NCBI GenBank assembly: GCA_025163595.1
Contig: CP104100.1
Span: forward strand, 3,100,001-3,164,000
Length of the DNA stretch: 64,000 nt
Reading direction: 5' to 3'
Source: Phaeobacter sp. G2
Lineage (GTDB): Bacteria > Pseudomonadota > Alphaproteobacteria > Rhodobacterales > Rhodobacteraceae
The position numbers and the translations under genes are program-made. Positions 33,466-42,232 of this stretch are shown in pieces (positions within the stretch are counted from its first letter, which is position 1; each line of letters starts with the position of its first letter). Below the pieces are notes generated by a model. The model searched no databases, was not told the DNA's origin, and saw nothing but the letters and a program-made list of their open reading frames with translations.

Positions 33466-34830
33466 TTGACCAAAACCATTCTTGAACCAGCCCGTGAGAT
33501 ACCGGTGATCCATGAAACCGAAGTGCTGGTGGTGGGCTCCGGCCCCGGCGGGCTGGCCGCGGCATTGGCTGCGGCACGGGCTGGTGTTGCCGTGGCTCTG
33601 CTGGACCGGTTTGGCTGTTTTGGTGGCAATATCACCACCGTCGGCGTGGAGGGTTTTGCCTGGTATCGTCACGAGCAAACGGTTGAGGCCGGGGGGATAG
33701 GCTGGGAATTCGAAGACCGTGCCAAATCCATGGGCGCCGCCGTACCCGAAAGCCAATCCCTGTCCTATGAGCTGGACAGCGAGGGCTTCAAACTGGTGGC
33801 AGACAAGCTGGTAGAAGAGGCCGGAATCCACCCCATGCTGCACCGGGTCTTTGTGGCCCCAATCCGGGAAGGCAGCCGTGTCACCGGCGTCATTGTCGAA
33901 AGCAAGGCAGGCCGCGAAGCGGTGCTGGCCAAACGGGTGATCGACGCCACTGGTGATGCGGACATTGCCCATATGATGGGGGCGCCTACAATGAAAACCC
34001 CGGTGGAGGAAATGCAGGCGGCCAGCGTCATGTTCCACATCGCAGGTGTCGACAAGCAAAAATTCATCGAGGGCGTCAAGGCCGACCCGCAGACCTATGC
34101 TGACTGGTCCACCGGTGAATGGCAGGTCGAAACCTCCGGTAAAGAAGACGAGATGTATTCTCCCTTTTTGGCCAAACCCTTTGGACAAGCGATCCGCGAC
34201 GGGGTGATCCCCGCGCATCTCAACACCATTGGCGGCACCTGGGGCGCGGTGCATGACAGTGGCGAGATGACCTATATGAACCTGGTGCATCTGGCAGGCA
34301 TCGACGGCACCGACCCCGACAGCATGACCCAGGGCGAAATCGAAGGCCGCAAACAGGCCATGTTGGCGATAAAAGCGCTGAATGCCTACACGCCGGGCTG
34401 CGAAGCGGCGCGGTTGCGCAATTTTGGCATGACCATCGGCATTCGCGACACCCGCAAGATCGACGCCCACCACAACATTACCGAGGATGAGACCCGCAAT
34501 CAGGGCCGCTTTGACGATAGCATCGGGATTTATCCGGAATTTATTGATGGTTATGGCGTGTTGATCCTGCCCACCACCGGACGCTATATGCAGATCCCCT
34601 ATCGCGCCATGTTGCCAAAGGGAGTCGAAGGCCTGCTGGTGACCGGTCGCGCCATTGGTGGCGACAGAATCGCCCATGCCGCCACCCGCAACATGGCCTG
34701 TTGTGCCGTCGCGGGCCAAGGCGCAGGCATTGCTGCGGCCCTGTCCGTCAAATCAGACTGCGCGCTGGAGGCTGTGGACATCACCGCTTTGCAGGCGGAA
34801 CTGAAACGCCAAGGCGTCAGGATCGAGTGA
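33466..34830 (+). CDS. FAD-dependent oxidoreductase (FAD_oxidored family)
   Basis: About 454 residues from a TTG at 33466, which has AAGGAG seven bases upstream; an in-frame ATG at 33382 lacks one. The dinucleotide-binding fingerprint Gly-Ser-Gly-Pro-Gly-Gly-Leu-Ala-Ala-Ala-Leu-Ala-Ala-Ala-Arg-Ala-Gly is near residues 23-40, then Gly-Gly-Asn-Ile-Thr-Thr-Val-Gly. The Gly-Arg-Ala-Ile-Gly-Gly-Asp-Arg segment near the C-terminus is typical of PF12831 proteins. The substrate is unknown. No electron-transfer partner is encoded next to it. Confidence 0.82.
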   Translation: MTKTILEPAREIPVIHETEVLVVGSGPGGLAAALAAARAGVAVALLDRFGCFGGNITTVGVEGFAWYRHEQTVEAGGIGWEFEDRAKSMGAAVPESQSLSYELDSEGFKLVADKLVEEAGIHPMLHRVFVAPIREGSRVTGVIVESKAGREAVLAKRVIDATGDADIAHMMGAPTMKTPVEEMQAASVMFHIAGVDKQKFIEGVKADPQTYADWSTGEWQVETSGKEDEMYSPFLAKPFGQAIRDGVIPAHLNTIGGTWGAVHDSGEMTYMNLVHLAGIDGTDPDSMTQGEIEGRKQAMLAIKALNAYTPGCEAARLRNFGMTIGIRDTRKIDAHHNITEDETRNQGRFDDSIGIYPEFIDGYGVLILPTTGRYMQIPYRAMLPKGVEGLLVTGRAIGGDRIAHAATRNMACCAVAGQGAGIAAALSVKSDCALEAVDITALQAELKRQGVRIE

Positions 34831-35052
34831 CCTGCCCCATCCCGGCCCCTTCCTCGACCAGGGCGCCCCCCCCCGGCAACACAGCCTGGGTGGGATTCGC
34901 AGGGGCCGGAGCACGCGCCAAAGCGGGACTTTCGGCGCAAAAAACAGCTCAGATTAACCCCAGAGCCACCCGCTCCTCTTGCAAGGGGCGCGGCCTTGGG
35001 CGATGACTGAGCAAAGATCCTACGGATCAGTCCGCAAAAAGGCAGCGCAGTC

Positions 35053-36135
35053 ATGGCCCTTCCGGCAAAAAAACAGTTCAAATACTGGGGCATTGCCGCC
35101 CTGATTTTTTCCATTGTGATGTGGTCGCTGGGCGACGTTTTACTGCCATTTGTGCTGGGCGCAGCCATTGCCTATCTGATCGACCCTGTTGCTGATCGAC
35201 TGGAAACCATGGGGCTCAGTCGGTCGACGTCCACGGCTGTGATTGTCGTGTTCTTGATGCTGATCTTTTTGCTGGCTTTGCTTGTCTTGCTGCCGACGCT
35301 GATCAATCAGCTGATTGATCTGACCGAGACCCTGCCCAAGGCCTTTCTGGATCTGCGAGCCTTTGCGCAGACTCATTTCCCTTCTGTCTTTACCGAAGGC
35401 AGCCGGGCGCAACAAACCATTGCCTCGATTGTTGGCACCTTGCAGGGCAAAGGGATTGAACTGGTTGAGGGCATCGCCGGATCCGCAGTTTCGCTTCTGA
35501 ATGTATTGGTATTGTTTATCATTGTTCCAGTGGTTGCCGTCTATTTGCTGCTCGACTGGGATCGTATGATAGCCCGTGTGGACGAACTGCTGCCGCGTGA
35601 TCACGCCCCAATCATCCGCCGCCTGATGTCGCAGATCGACGCGGTTCTGGCCTCCTTCATTCGCGGCATGGGCACCGTCTGCCTGATTCTGGGCAGCTAC
35701 TACGCTGTCACCTTGATGCTTGTTGGCCTCAACTTTGGCCTGGCGGTTGGCTTTATTGCCGGAATGGTCACCTTCATTCCCTACCTCGGAGCGCTGATTG
35801 GCGGCGCGTTGGCCATTGGCCTGGCCCTGTTCCAGTTCTGGGGCGATTGGTGGTCGATTGGCATCGTCGGCGCCATCTTTGCTTTTGGACAGGTGATCGA
35901 AGGCAACTACCTGACCCCCAAACTGGTGGGTAACTCCGTCGGATTGCACCCGGTCTGGCTGTTGCTGGCGCTGTCGGTTTTTGGCGCCCTTTTTGGATTC
36001 GTTGGTATGCTGGTCGCCGTGCCCCTGGCCGCCGCACTCGGGGTGGTTGCGCGTTTTCTGGTAGAACAGTATCTCGACAGCCGATTGTACCGGGGCTTGG
36101 AACACCCGGCCTTGCAGAAAAAAGACGAGACCTGA
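35053..36135 (+). CDS. AI-2E family transporter / PerM-like permease
   Basis: A 360-residue membrane protein with about eight hydrophobic helices: two or three at the N-terminus, a long soluble stretch near residues 80-145, and five at the C-terminus. The Gly-Phe-Ile-Ala-Gly-Met-Val-Thr-Phe-Ile-Pro-Tyr-Leu-Gly block is the family signature. Family members are exporters of AI-2-like molecules or Na/H-linked carriers; the substrate here is unknown. The stop lies one base before the hdaA start region, so the two genes are expressed together. Confidence 0.88.
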   Translation: MALPAKKQFKYWGIAALIFSIVMWSLGDVLLPFVLGAAIAYLIDPVADRLETMGLSRSTSTAVIVVFLMLIFLLALLVLLPTLINQLIDLTETLPKAFLDLRAFAQTHFPSVFTEGSRAQQTIASIVGTLQGKGIELVEGIAGSAVSLLNVLVLFIIVPVVAVYLLLDWDRMIARVDELLPRDHAPIIRRLMSQIDAVLASFIRGMGTVCLILGSYYAVTLMLVGLNFGLAVGFIAGMVTFIPYLGALIGGALAIGLALFQFWGDWWSIGIVGAIFAFGQVIEGNYLTPKLVGNSVGLHPVWLLLALSVFGALFGFVGMLVAVPLAAALGVVARFLVEQYLDSRLYRGLEHPALQKKDET

Positions 36136-36136
36136 A

Positions 36137-36856
36137 ATGGCCCAACAGCTGAGCTTTGATTTGCCCGCCAAAACGGCCCTGGGGCGGGATGACTTTTTTG
36201 TCGCCCCCTCCAATGCCATGGCTGTGGCCCTGTTGGACCCTTCCTTTCACTGGCCCAGCGGCAAACTGGTCCTGACCGGCCCTGCCGGCTCTGGCAAGAC
36301 CCATCTCGCCCATGTCTGGGCCAGTCAGACCGGTGCCAAGATCCTGCAGGCCAGCAGCCTGCGGGAAGACCAGGTCCCCCAGCTGGCGCAGGCGCCGGTG
36401 GTGGTGGAGGATGTTCCGGCCATTGCTGGCAACCCTGAGGCCCAAAATGCCCTGTTCCACCTGCATAATCTGGTTCTGTCCAATGGTCATGCGCTGATGT
36501 TGACGGGGCGGGCCGCTCCGAATCTTTGGCAGCTGTCGCTGGCAGATCTGCAAAGCCGGGTGCAGGCCGCGACCCACGCCGAGCTGCAAGCCCCGGATGA
36601 TGCGCTGCTTGCCGTGGTTCTGGCAAAACTGTTTAACGACAGGCAGGTAACGCCAAAACCTGATGTTATACCTTATCTGGTAGCCCATATGGATCGCTCA
36701 TTTGCAGCTGCGGCTGTCATCGTAAAACAGCTTGATAGTCTGGCGCTCTCCGAAGGACGCACCCTGTCGCGCCCTCTTGCGGTCAGGCTGATGTCACAAG
36801 ACCTTCCAAATGATCCGCTACAAGTAACCAAAAATGTCGCATATACCAGCGATTGA
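36137..36856 (+). CDS. hdaA: DnaA-related regulator of replication initiation (HdaA)
   Basis: A 239-residue AAA+ protein without the DNA-binding domain of DnaA. It begins Met-Ala-Gln-Gln-Leu-Ser-Phe-Asp-Leu, a beta-clamp-binding motif, with Walker A Gly-Pro-Ala-Gly-Ser-Gly-Lys-Thr at residues 48-55, and a Walker B-like Val-Val-Val-Glu-Asp-Val. Hda proteins bound to the sliding clamp stimulate ATP hydrolysis by DnaA to prevent re-initiation. The stop overlaps a frame that continues into the ppx upstream region; the next gene begins 57 bases later. Confidence 0.85.
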   Translation: MAQQLSFDLPAKTALGRDDFFVAPSNAMAVALLDPSFHWPSGKLVLTGPAGSGKTHLAHVWASQTGAKILQASSLREDQVPQLAQAPVVVEDVPAIAGNPEAQNALFHLHNLVLSNGHALMLTGRAAPNLWQLSLADLQSRVQAATHAELQAPDDALLAVVLAKLFNDRQVTPKPDVIPYLVAHMDRSFAAAAVIVKQLDSLALSEGRTLSRPLAVRLMSQDLPNDPLQVTKNVAYTSD

Positions 36857-36912
36857 CCCAAATCTGGGCATGGCCCATCGTGATAACACAAAGCAGAATT
36901 GATGAGGCGACC

Positions 36913-38457
36913 ATGACCCCAGCCAAGGCCAGCTCCGCCCCCGATGGAGGCCCTTTTGGTCGCCCCGTTTTTGAAGACCCCAGCGCCCGCGCCCTATCGC
37001 GAGTAGGCGTGGTTGATGTCGGCTCCAACTCGGTTCGTATGGTGATCTTTGACGGCGCTGCACGTAGCCCGGCCTATTTCTACAACGAAAAGATCATGTG
37101 TGCCCTGGGCGCGGGCCTGTCGGAAACGGGCAAGCTGAACCCCAAAGGGCGCGTCCGGGCGCTGGCAGCGCTGCGCCGGTTCCAGCATCTGGCCCAAGGC
37201 ATGGGGCTGCCGGGCCTGTCGGTGGTGGCCACAGCCGCAGTGCGCGACGCCGAGGATGGCCCGGAGTTCTGCGAGGAAGTCCTGCAGGAAACCGGGCTGA
37301 AAATCTGGGTGATTGACGGGCGCGAAGAGGCCCGGCTGTCTGCCCAGGGTGTATTGCTAGGCTGGCCCGGGTCTTATGGGCTGGTGTGCGATATTGGCGG
37401 CTCCTCGATGGAGCTGGCTGAAATCCACGATGGTGAGGTTGGAAAGCGTATGACTTCCTCGCTTGGGCCGCTAAAACTGCGTGACATCAAGGGCGGGCGT
37501 CGCGGACGCAAGGCGCATATATCTGCGGTCATGAAGGAGCTGAGCACCGAAATGGGGCGGCAGACGGATCGTCTGTTTCTTGTCGGCGGCAGCTGGCGCG
37601 CCATTGCCCGTGTCGACATGATGCGGCGCGGCTATCCCTTACGGGTTTTGCATGAATACCGAATGACCGCGCGGGATGTCCGTGAAACCCTGAAATATAT
37701 CGACACCAATGATATCGAAGATCTGCGCACCGCCTGTGGTATCTCTGCCGCGCGGATGTCGCTTGTGCCCTATGCCATCGACGTGCTGTCGCGCCTGGTC
37801 AAAACCTTCAAGCCCAAAGATATTGCGGTGTCCAGCTATGGCATTCGCGAAGGCCTGCTCTATGAGCAGATGCCGCAGCGGCTGCGCAACCGGGACCCGC
37901 TGGTGGAATCCTGCCGCTTTGCCGAGTCCAAAGACGCGCGGCTGCCAGGCTTTGGCAAAACGCTCTATGATTTTGTTCTGCCGCTGTTCAGCTCTGGCCC
38001 GCACGCCCAGAAGCGCCTGATCAAGGCCGCTTGCCTGCTGCATGACGTCAGTTGGCGCGCCCACCCGGATTATCGCGCCGAAGTCTGCTTTGATAATGCA
38101 ACCCGCGCCAATCTTGGCGGCTTGAAACACTCTGAACGGATTTTTCTCGGCCTGGCCCTGCTGCATCGCTACCGCAACAAAAGACAGGGCACTGCCTTTG
38201 AGTATCTTTACGACCTTTTGGACGAAAAGGGCCAAAAAGAAGCTGAGATCCTAGGCAAGGCCATGCGTTTTGGCGCTATGCTGATGGTCAGCGAAGAGGG
38301 CGATATTGGCACGTTGAAATGGCAGCCCCGCAAACGTCATCTGTGTTTGGAACTGCCCCGCGCCTGCGAGGATCTGTTTGGTGAAGTGGCCGAGAGCCGT
38401 CTGAAATCGCTGGCCGAGGCCTTAGAGGCTGAGCTCAGCGTCAAGATCACCAAATAA
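36913..38457 (+). CDS. ppx: Ppx/GppA family exopolyphosphatase
   Basis: A 514-residue protein from an ATG at 36913 with GAGG upstream; an in-frame ATG at 36853 overlaps hdaA and is unlikely. Sugar kinase/HSP70/actin-fold phosphate motifs are clear: Gly-Val-Val-Asp-Val-Gly-Ser-Asn-Ser-Val-Arg (residues about 30-40), Ala-Thr-Ala-Ala-Val-Arg-Asp-Ala, and Asp-Ile-Gly-Gly-Ser-Ser-Met-Glu. A C-terminal helical HD-like domain follows. It degrades polyphosphate or pppGpp. In related genomes a polyphosphate kinase gene often precedes ppx; here none lies between hdaA and ppx. Confidence 0.9.
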   Translation: MTPAKASSAPDGGPFGRPVFEDPSARALSRVGVVDVGSNSVRMVIFDGAARSPAYFYNEKIMCALGAGLSETGKLNPKGRVRALAALRRFQHLAQGMGLPGLSVVATAAVRDAEDGPEFCEEVLQETGLKIWVIDGREEARLSAQGVLLGWPGSYGLVCDIGGSSMELAEIHDGEVGKRMTSSLGPLKLRDIKGGRRGRKAHISAVMKELSTEMGRQTDRLFLVGGSWRAIARVDMMRRGYPLRVLHEYRMTARDVRETLKYIDTNDIEDLRTACGISAARMSLVPYAIDVLSRLVKTFKPKDIAVSSYGIREGLLYEQMPQRLRNRDPLVESCRFAESKDARLPGFGKTLYDFVLPLFSSGPHAQKRLIKAACLLHDVSWRAHPDYRAEVCFDNATRANLGGLKHSERIFLGLALLHRYRNKRQGTAFEYLYDLLDEKGQKEAEILGKAMRFGAMLMVSEEGDIGTLKWQPRKRHLCLELPRACEDLFGEVAESRLKSLAEALEAELSVKITK

Positions 38458-38516
38458 GGTCTGCTGACGTGATCACATGGGAGCTCTGCCTTGGCAGCGA
38501 CCGCATGTGCTATCGC

Positions 38517-38921
38517 TCACAGATCTGTGGACCCGTCGCCTGCCCCGTCAGCTGAGCCACCTTCAGGTGGCGTGCTGTCTGGTTCATCTGGTTTACGGCG
38601 AATGATGATATCGCCATTGGGCAAGATTTCCGGCGCCTCATAGTGGCTCCAGTCTTCGACCTTGCCCGCGATTTCTGTCAATGCCGGCCCCATTTCCGCC
38701 AGGAAACTCTGCATTGAGGGGCCAATCTGAGACATCAGCCCTTCCAGCTCCTCCAGGGAAGGCGCCATTTCTTCGCGCAAGCCTTTCCAAAACAGCTCAG
38801 CCCCGCGCTCCATCAGGCTGGAGCCCCCACTGTCGCCATCCTGCGGGACACTGTCCTGGGCAACAAGCGGCGAGGCCATCAAAAAACTGGCGATCAGGGC
38901 GGGAGCAAAAATATGTTTCAT
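38517..38921 (-). CDS. Secreted hypothetical protein
   Basis: A 134-residue protein with a signal peptide (Met-Lys-His-Ile-Phe-Ala-Pro-Ala, hydrophobic run, cleavage near Val-Ala-Gln-Asp). A helical middle with Met-Ser-Gln-Ile-Gly and Leu-Ala-Glu-Met-Gly segments is followed by Pro-Asn-Gly-Asp-Ile-Ile-Ile-Arg-Arg-Lys-Pro and a low-complexity Pro/Gly/Ser/Asp tail. It is of a kind often seen in Rhodobacteraceae and sometimes labelled AAA+ family, though no Walker motif is visible. Function is unknown. Confidence 0.65.
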   Translation of the reverse strand: MKHIFAPALIASFLMASPLVAQDSVPQDGDSGGSSLMERGAELFWKGLREEMAPSLEELEGLMSQIGPSMQSFLAEMGPALTEIAGKVEDWSHYEAPEILPNGDIIIRRKPDEPDSTPPEGGSADGAGDGSTDL

Positions 38922-38951
38922 GGGGTCAATATAGTCTCTCTGTGTAAAAAT

Positions 38952-39947
38952 TTAAGTCAGCCCAAGATCCAATGAGACCGGAAAATGATCAGACGCCGCC
39001 AATAGCGCCTCCCGCAGGGGAATGTCGCCATAACACTCGGCATCCTCAAACGGGTGCCAGATACGCCAGCGCGGTGCGTAGGCCTCCAACCCGTGGGAAA
39101 TCATGATATAATCAAGAAGCGCACCAAAATAGCGCTTGGTTGCGGCGTTGTAAAACCGGGAGGTCGAGGGCTGCACAATCTCGCGCGGTTTCAGCAGACC
39201 TTGTGCATGGGGATCGGTCAGCTCTGTCCCCATGACGATCTCAACCGAGGATTTTCCAAACAGGCGCTCATATTCGTCCAGCCCTGGACCGTCATTGAGA
39301 TCCCCCATGACAATCACATGTTCGCCGGCCTCGGTGTGGTCTGCGACACGCCGATGCAGCCAGATCGCCTGGGCCAGCTGCTTGCGCCGGTTGGCGATGG
39401 AGAGCCGCACCACGTCTTTGGCGTTTTCAGCCCCATGGGGGGCCTTTGATTTCAAATGCGCACCGATCAGGCGCAAAGTCATGCCCTTTTTGGTGTTGAC
39501 CCGCAGTTCCAGCGGCGGCTTGGAAAACCGGACCCGGTCCCTCCGGTCATCCACATCCAGATCAATATGAAAGCTATCATCAAAGCGTGGCGTGTCTTTG
39601 CTGACCTGGGGATCCACCTTCACGGTCAGCACCGTTGGATCATAGAGCAGCGCGATTTCTTGATGGGTGTCGGTGGCAAAACCGGAAACCGCAGTATCCG
39701 TGCGCAGGCCTGCCTCGGCGGCAAAGCGTTCCAACGCTCTTCTACAGCTCTGATTTCGCCCGGTGTTGGGTGCCTCCACGACCATAACCGCATCCGCATC
39801 CAGGCGTTGCAGCACATGGGCAATACCCCGGCCCTGGGTGTAGCGATCGACGCCATAGCGCCCAGAAGATTCACCATCGAGCATCAAATTGTCAGCATCG
39901 TCAAACAGATGCGCAAACCATTCGATATTATAGGTGACCAGGCGCAT
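38952..39947 (-). CDS. Endonuclease/exonuclease/phosphatase family protein
   Basis: A 331-residue protein of the EEP superfamily. The conserved blocks are Thr-Tyr-Asn-Ile-Glu-Trp-Phe near the start, Gly-Ala-His-Leu-Lys-Ser-Lys, Val-Met-Gly-Asp-Leu-Asn-Asp, and the final Ser-Asp-His-Phe-Pro-Val-Ser. These supply the metal and catalytic residues of phosphodiesterases. The start at 39947 is preferred over a GTG at 39956. It overlaps the DnaJ-like gene by about 20 bases, so the two are co-transcribed. The phosphodiester target is unknown. Confidence 0.85.
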   Translation of the reverse strand: MRLVTYNIEWFAHLFDDADNLMLDGESSGRYGVDRYTQGRGIAHVLQRLDADAVMVVEAPNTGRNQSCRRALERFAAEAGLRTDTAVSGFATDTHQEIALLYDPTVLTVKVDPQVSKDTPRFDDSFHIDLDVDDRRDRVRFSKPPLELRVNTKKGMTLRLIGAHLKSKAPHGAENAKDVVRLSIANRRKQLAQAIWLHRRVADHTEAGEHVIVMGDLNDGPGLDEYERLFGKSSVEIVMGTELTDPHAQGLLKPREIVQPSTSRFYNAATKRYFGALLDYIMISHGLEAYAPRWRIWHPFEDAECYGDIPLREALLAASDHFPVSLDLGLT

Positions 39948-40626
39948 GTTTTTCACATCCGTTGATCTGATCCCAGGCGCGGTTGATATCTATCATGCGT
40001 TTTTCCGCCAGCCGCACGGCCTCTTCCGGCACTCCGCGCCCGATCATTGCATCCGGATGGGTGTCGCGCACCAGCTTGCGCCAGTATTTTCGGATCTCCT
40101 CACGCGGCATATCCGGGGGCACGCCAAGCACCGTATAGGGATCCTTGGGCGCATCCGGGACAAATCGCGCCCTAAGCGCCTGAAACTGCTGTGGTGTCTG
40201 GCCAAAGATCCGGCTCACATCCTCCAGAAACTCGTTTTCACCGGGATGATAAAAGCCATCTGCCATGGCGATATGGAACAGCCCCTCCATCAGATCACAC
40301 AGGGTGCTGCTGTCCGAGGCAAACATCCGTTGGATACGCGCCGCATAGTCCTGATATCCGGCAATATCTGTCCGAGCCATATCAAAGACCCGCGCCGCGC
40401 CGGCCTCGTCGTTTTGGGCGATCTGGAACACTTCGCGAAAGGCGGTGACCTCATCCCGGGTGACCTGGCCATCTGCCTTTGCCATCTTGGCGCCCAGAGC
40501 CACCACCGCAATGGCAAAGGCTACCGATCGCTCGGGCGGGGTGCGCAGACGGTCAAAAACATCCGCAAGGCTTTCGCCCTTTCCAAGCGCAGACAGCGCA
40601 TCTGAGATTCGGGACCAAAGAGTCAT
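39928..40626 (-). CDS. DnaJ/TerB-type DjlA-like co-chaperone
   Basis: A 232-residue protein with two parts. Residues about 25-150 resemble a TerB-like helical domain with acidic residues (Ala-Lys-Ala-Asp-Gly-Gln-Val, Ala-Met-Ala-Asp-Gly-Phe-Tyr). Residues about 160-225 form a J-domain with the diagnostic His-Pro-Asp in Asp-Thr-His-Pro-Asp-Ala-Met. The J-domain would stimulate a DnaK. No membrane anchor is visible, unlike E. coli DjlA. It overlaps the EEP-family gene downstream. Confidence 0.85.
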   Translation of the reverse strand: MTLWSRISDALSALGKGESLADVFDRLRTPPERSVAFAIAVVALGAKMAKADGQVTRDEVTAFREVFQIAQNDEAGAARVFDMARTDIAGYQDYAARIQRMFASDSSTLCDLMEGLFHIAMADGFYHPGENEFLEDVSRIFGQTPQQFQALRARFVPDAPKDPYTVLGVPPDMPREEIRKYWRKLVRDTHPDAMIGRGVPEEAVRLAEKRMIDINRAWDQINGCEKHAPGHL

Positions 40627-40729
40627 ATCAATACCTTAGCTGGAAACCCAGCCGATGTCAGTGCTGCCCCGCGTTGCCGCTGCACACCGCGGCGGGCAAC
40701 TGGCAAATCACCGCCGGTGGCGTCTGATT

Positions 40730-41335
40730 TCAGCGCAGATGGCGGCGCCCGTGGGGCGTGTCGAACTCAGCCTCAAACCCCATCGGGCCGGTCTCAAAAC
40801 TGATCCGCGGATCAGACATTGGCATCACCTCTTGCAAAGCGCCCGCCTCGGGGTGGGAAATCACCAGGTGGTGCAGCCGACAGCCCTGCTGCTGCAGGCT
40901 GGGCGCCGGATGGGCGGAATGCCACTCAATCAGTGCTGGAAACATATTGTCATAGGGCAGAATCCCGTCCGCCGGCACCGCCATATCCCACTTCAGATCG
41001 CCCCGCGTCAGCGAAACAGGCTCCCCTGCCCCTTTTGGCAGCCCGGCCAGTTGTGCGGGCAGATCGGTGCAGCGGCAAATCCAGTTGCTGATCCGGGGCG
41101 CCCCGGTAAACCGGTCCAGATCAAACCAGCAGGGGCGCCGCTGGGGGGTGGCAGATGGATCAATGGCGATGGCTTCAAGATAAAGCCCATCCGCCAACCC
41201 AAGCAGGTAATTATGGGTGCCAAACATCGCATGTTGCCCGCCCGGCTGCAGCGCCACACCAAGCGCCTCTTCCACATGAACCCGCGCCTCTTCCAGAGTT
41301 GCGCCTGCGACGGCCAGGTGATCCAGTTCCATCAT
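40730..41335 (-). CDS. VOC superfamily (glyoxalase-like) protein
   Basis: A 201-residue protein beginning Met-Met-Glu-Leu-Asp-His-Leu-Ala-Val-Ala, the first beta strand of VOC metalloproteins with a metal-binding His. A second His-Leu region (Leu-His-His-Leu-Val-Ile-Ser-His) lies near residue 160. The spacing resembles Glyoxalase_3-like members, which carry two halves in one chain. It may bind or isomerise a small metabolite. Ribosome binding GGAGAG precedes the ATG. Confidence 0.75.
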   Translation of the reverse strand: MMELDHLAVAGATLEEARVHVEEALGVALQPGGQHAMFGTHNYLLGLADGLYLEAIAIDPSATPQRRPCWFDLDRFTGAPRISNWICRCTDLPAQLAGLPKGAGEPVSLTRGDLKWDMAVPADGILPYDNMFPALIEWHSAHPAPSLQQQGCRLHHLVISHPEAGALQEVMPMSDPRISFETGPMGFEAEFDTPHGRRHLR

Positions 41336-41595
41336 GCTCTCCTATTTTGGCCACACCCTAGCCGGCCTCTTGCGACATTCAAGCGCAAAGCTAAGGAGGT
41401 GATCACTGGCAGACATTCATAGTTTGGAAACCATAAGGTACTGCCAGCGCTTGAATTATGGCCTGCCCCCTATGAAATTAAGAAAACTTTGGACATGGCG
41501 CGGGCTTCAGATAATGAGGCCCCTTCTTCCATGTCCGTGTCAAAAGCGCGCCAGGACACCTGGTGCCGTGTGAACGAGGTATAGGAGGTCATCTG

Positions 41596-42063
41596 ATGCT
41601 GATCCAAGGTTCAATGAGCCAGGAACTACTGTCGAGCCTGAACAGGAAATCGACAAAGATGAATGGTGAGCAAGCAGAAAAGCTCGCAGCCTTTCTGTCC
41701 AGTTTCGAGCCTGACAAGCTATTGGACACCAATGCCCGCACAATGCTCATTCAGGTCAAAGACCCGGACCTGGGCAGCGGAAATAATCTTGACGCAGCCT
41801 TGGCGGGGTCAGGCAGCGCGGCAGCCGAGCGGGTAGCCCAATCCGGAGCCGATGCGGCCTTGCGCGCGGACCGTCCGCTGCCGCCACAGGAAAGGCAGGG
41901 AATTTCGACCGTTGACGACGAAATTGTCGAGCTGATCGCCGCCACCGTTGAGGCCTATGATTCAACCAGTGAAGACGCGTTGAGTTTAGGCGACACCGTT
42001 TTGGCCGCCTTGGAAGAGGCGGGCTATGATAAGTCGCAACCGGCCATCGATTTTTACGCGTGA
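41596..42063 (+). CDS. Hypothetical protein
   Basis: A 155-residue protein, start chosen at 41596 because AGGAGG lies about seven bases upstream (the frame is open to 41563). It is Ala/Ser/Leu-rich, acidic and without clear membrane segment. A stretch with Asp-Asp-Glu-Ile-Val-Glu-Leu-Ile lies in the last third. I do not recognise a family. It ends convergently with the methylmalonyl-CoA mutase gene, with about 170 gene-free bases between. Confidence 0.5.
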   Translation: MLIQGSMSQELLSSLNRKSTKMNGEQAEKLAAFLSSFEPDKLLDTNARTMLIQVKDPDLGSGNNLDAALAGSGSAAAERVAQSGADAALRADRPLPPQERQGISTVDDEIVELIAATVEAYDSTSEDALSLGDTVLAALEEAGYDKSQPAIDFYA

Positions 42064-42232
42064 GGGGCCGCAACGGCTGCGCACACCAGATCCAAGCCAG
42101 TGCAAGGCCGCGCTCCCAAACCGGTTTAAGGCTGCAACACATATGGGCGCAGGATCCCCCGCGCCCATAAATCTGATGACCAGAATATCCGGCGGATCCA
42201 GTCCATGACCGGATCTGCACCTGTGTCTTTGC

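Noticed and set aside
38458..38516. Terminator between ppx and the secreted hypothetical protein
   Set aside because: Only weak short pairings were seen in the 59-base convergent interval, without a T-run.
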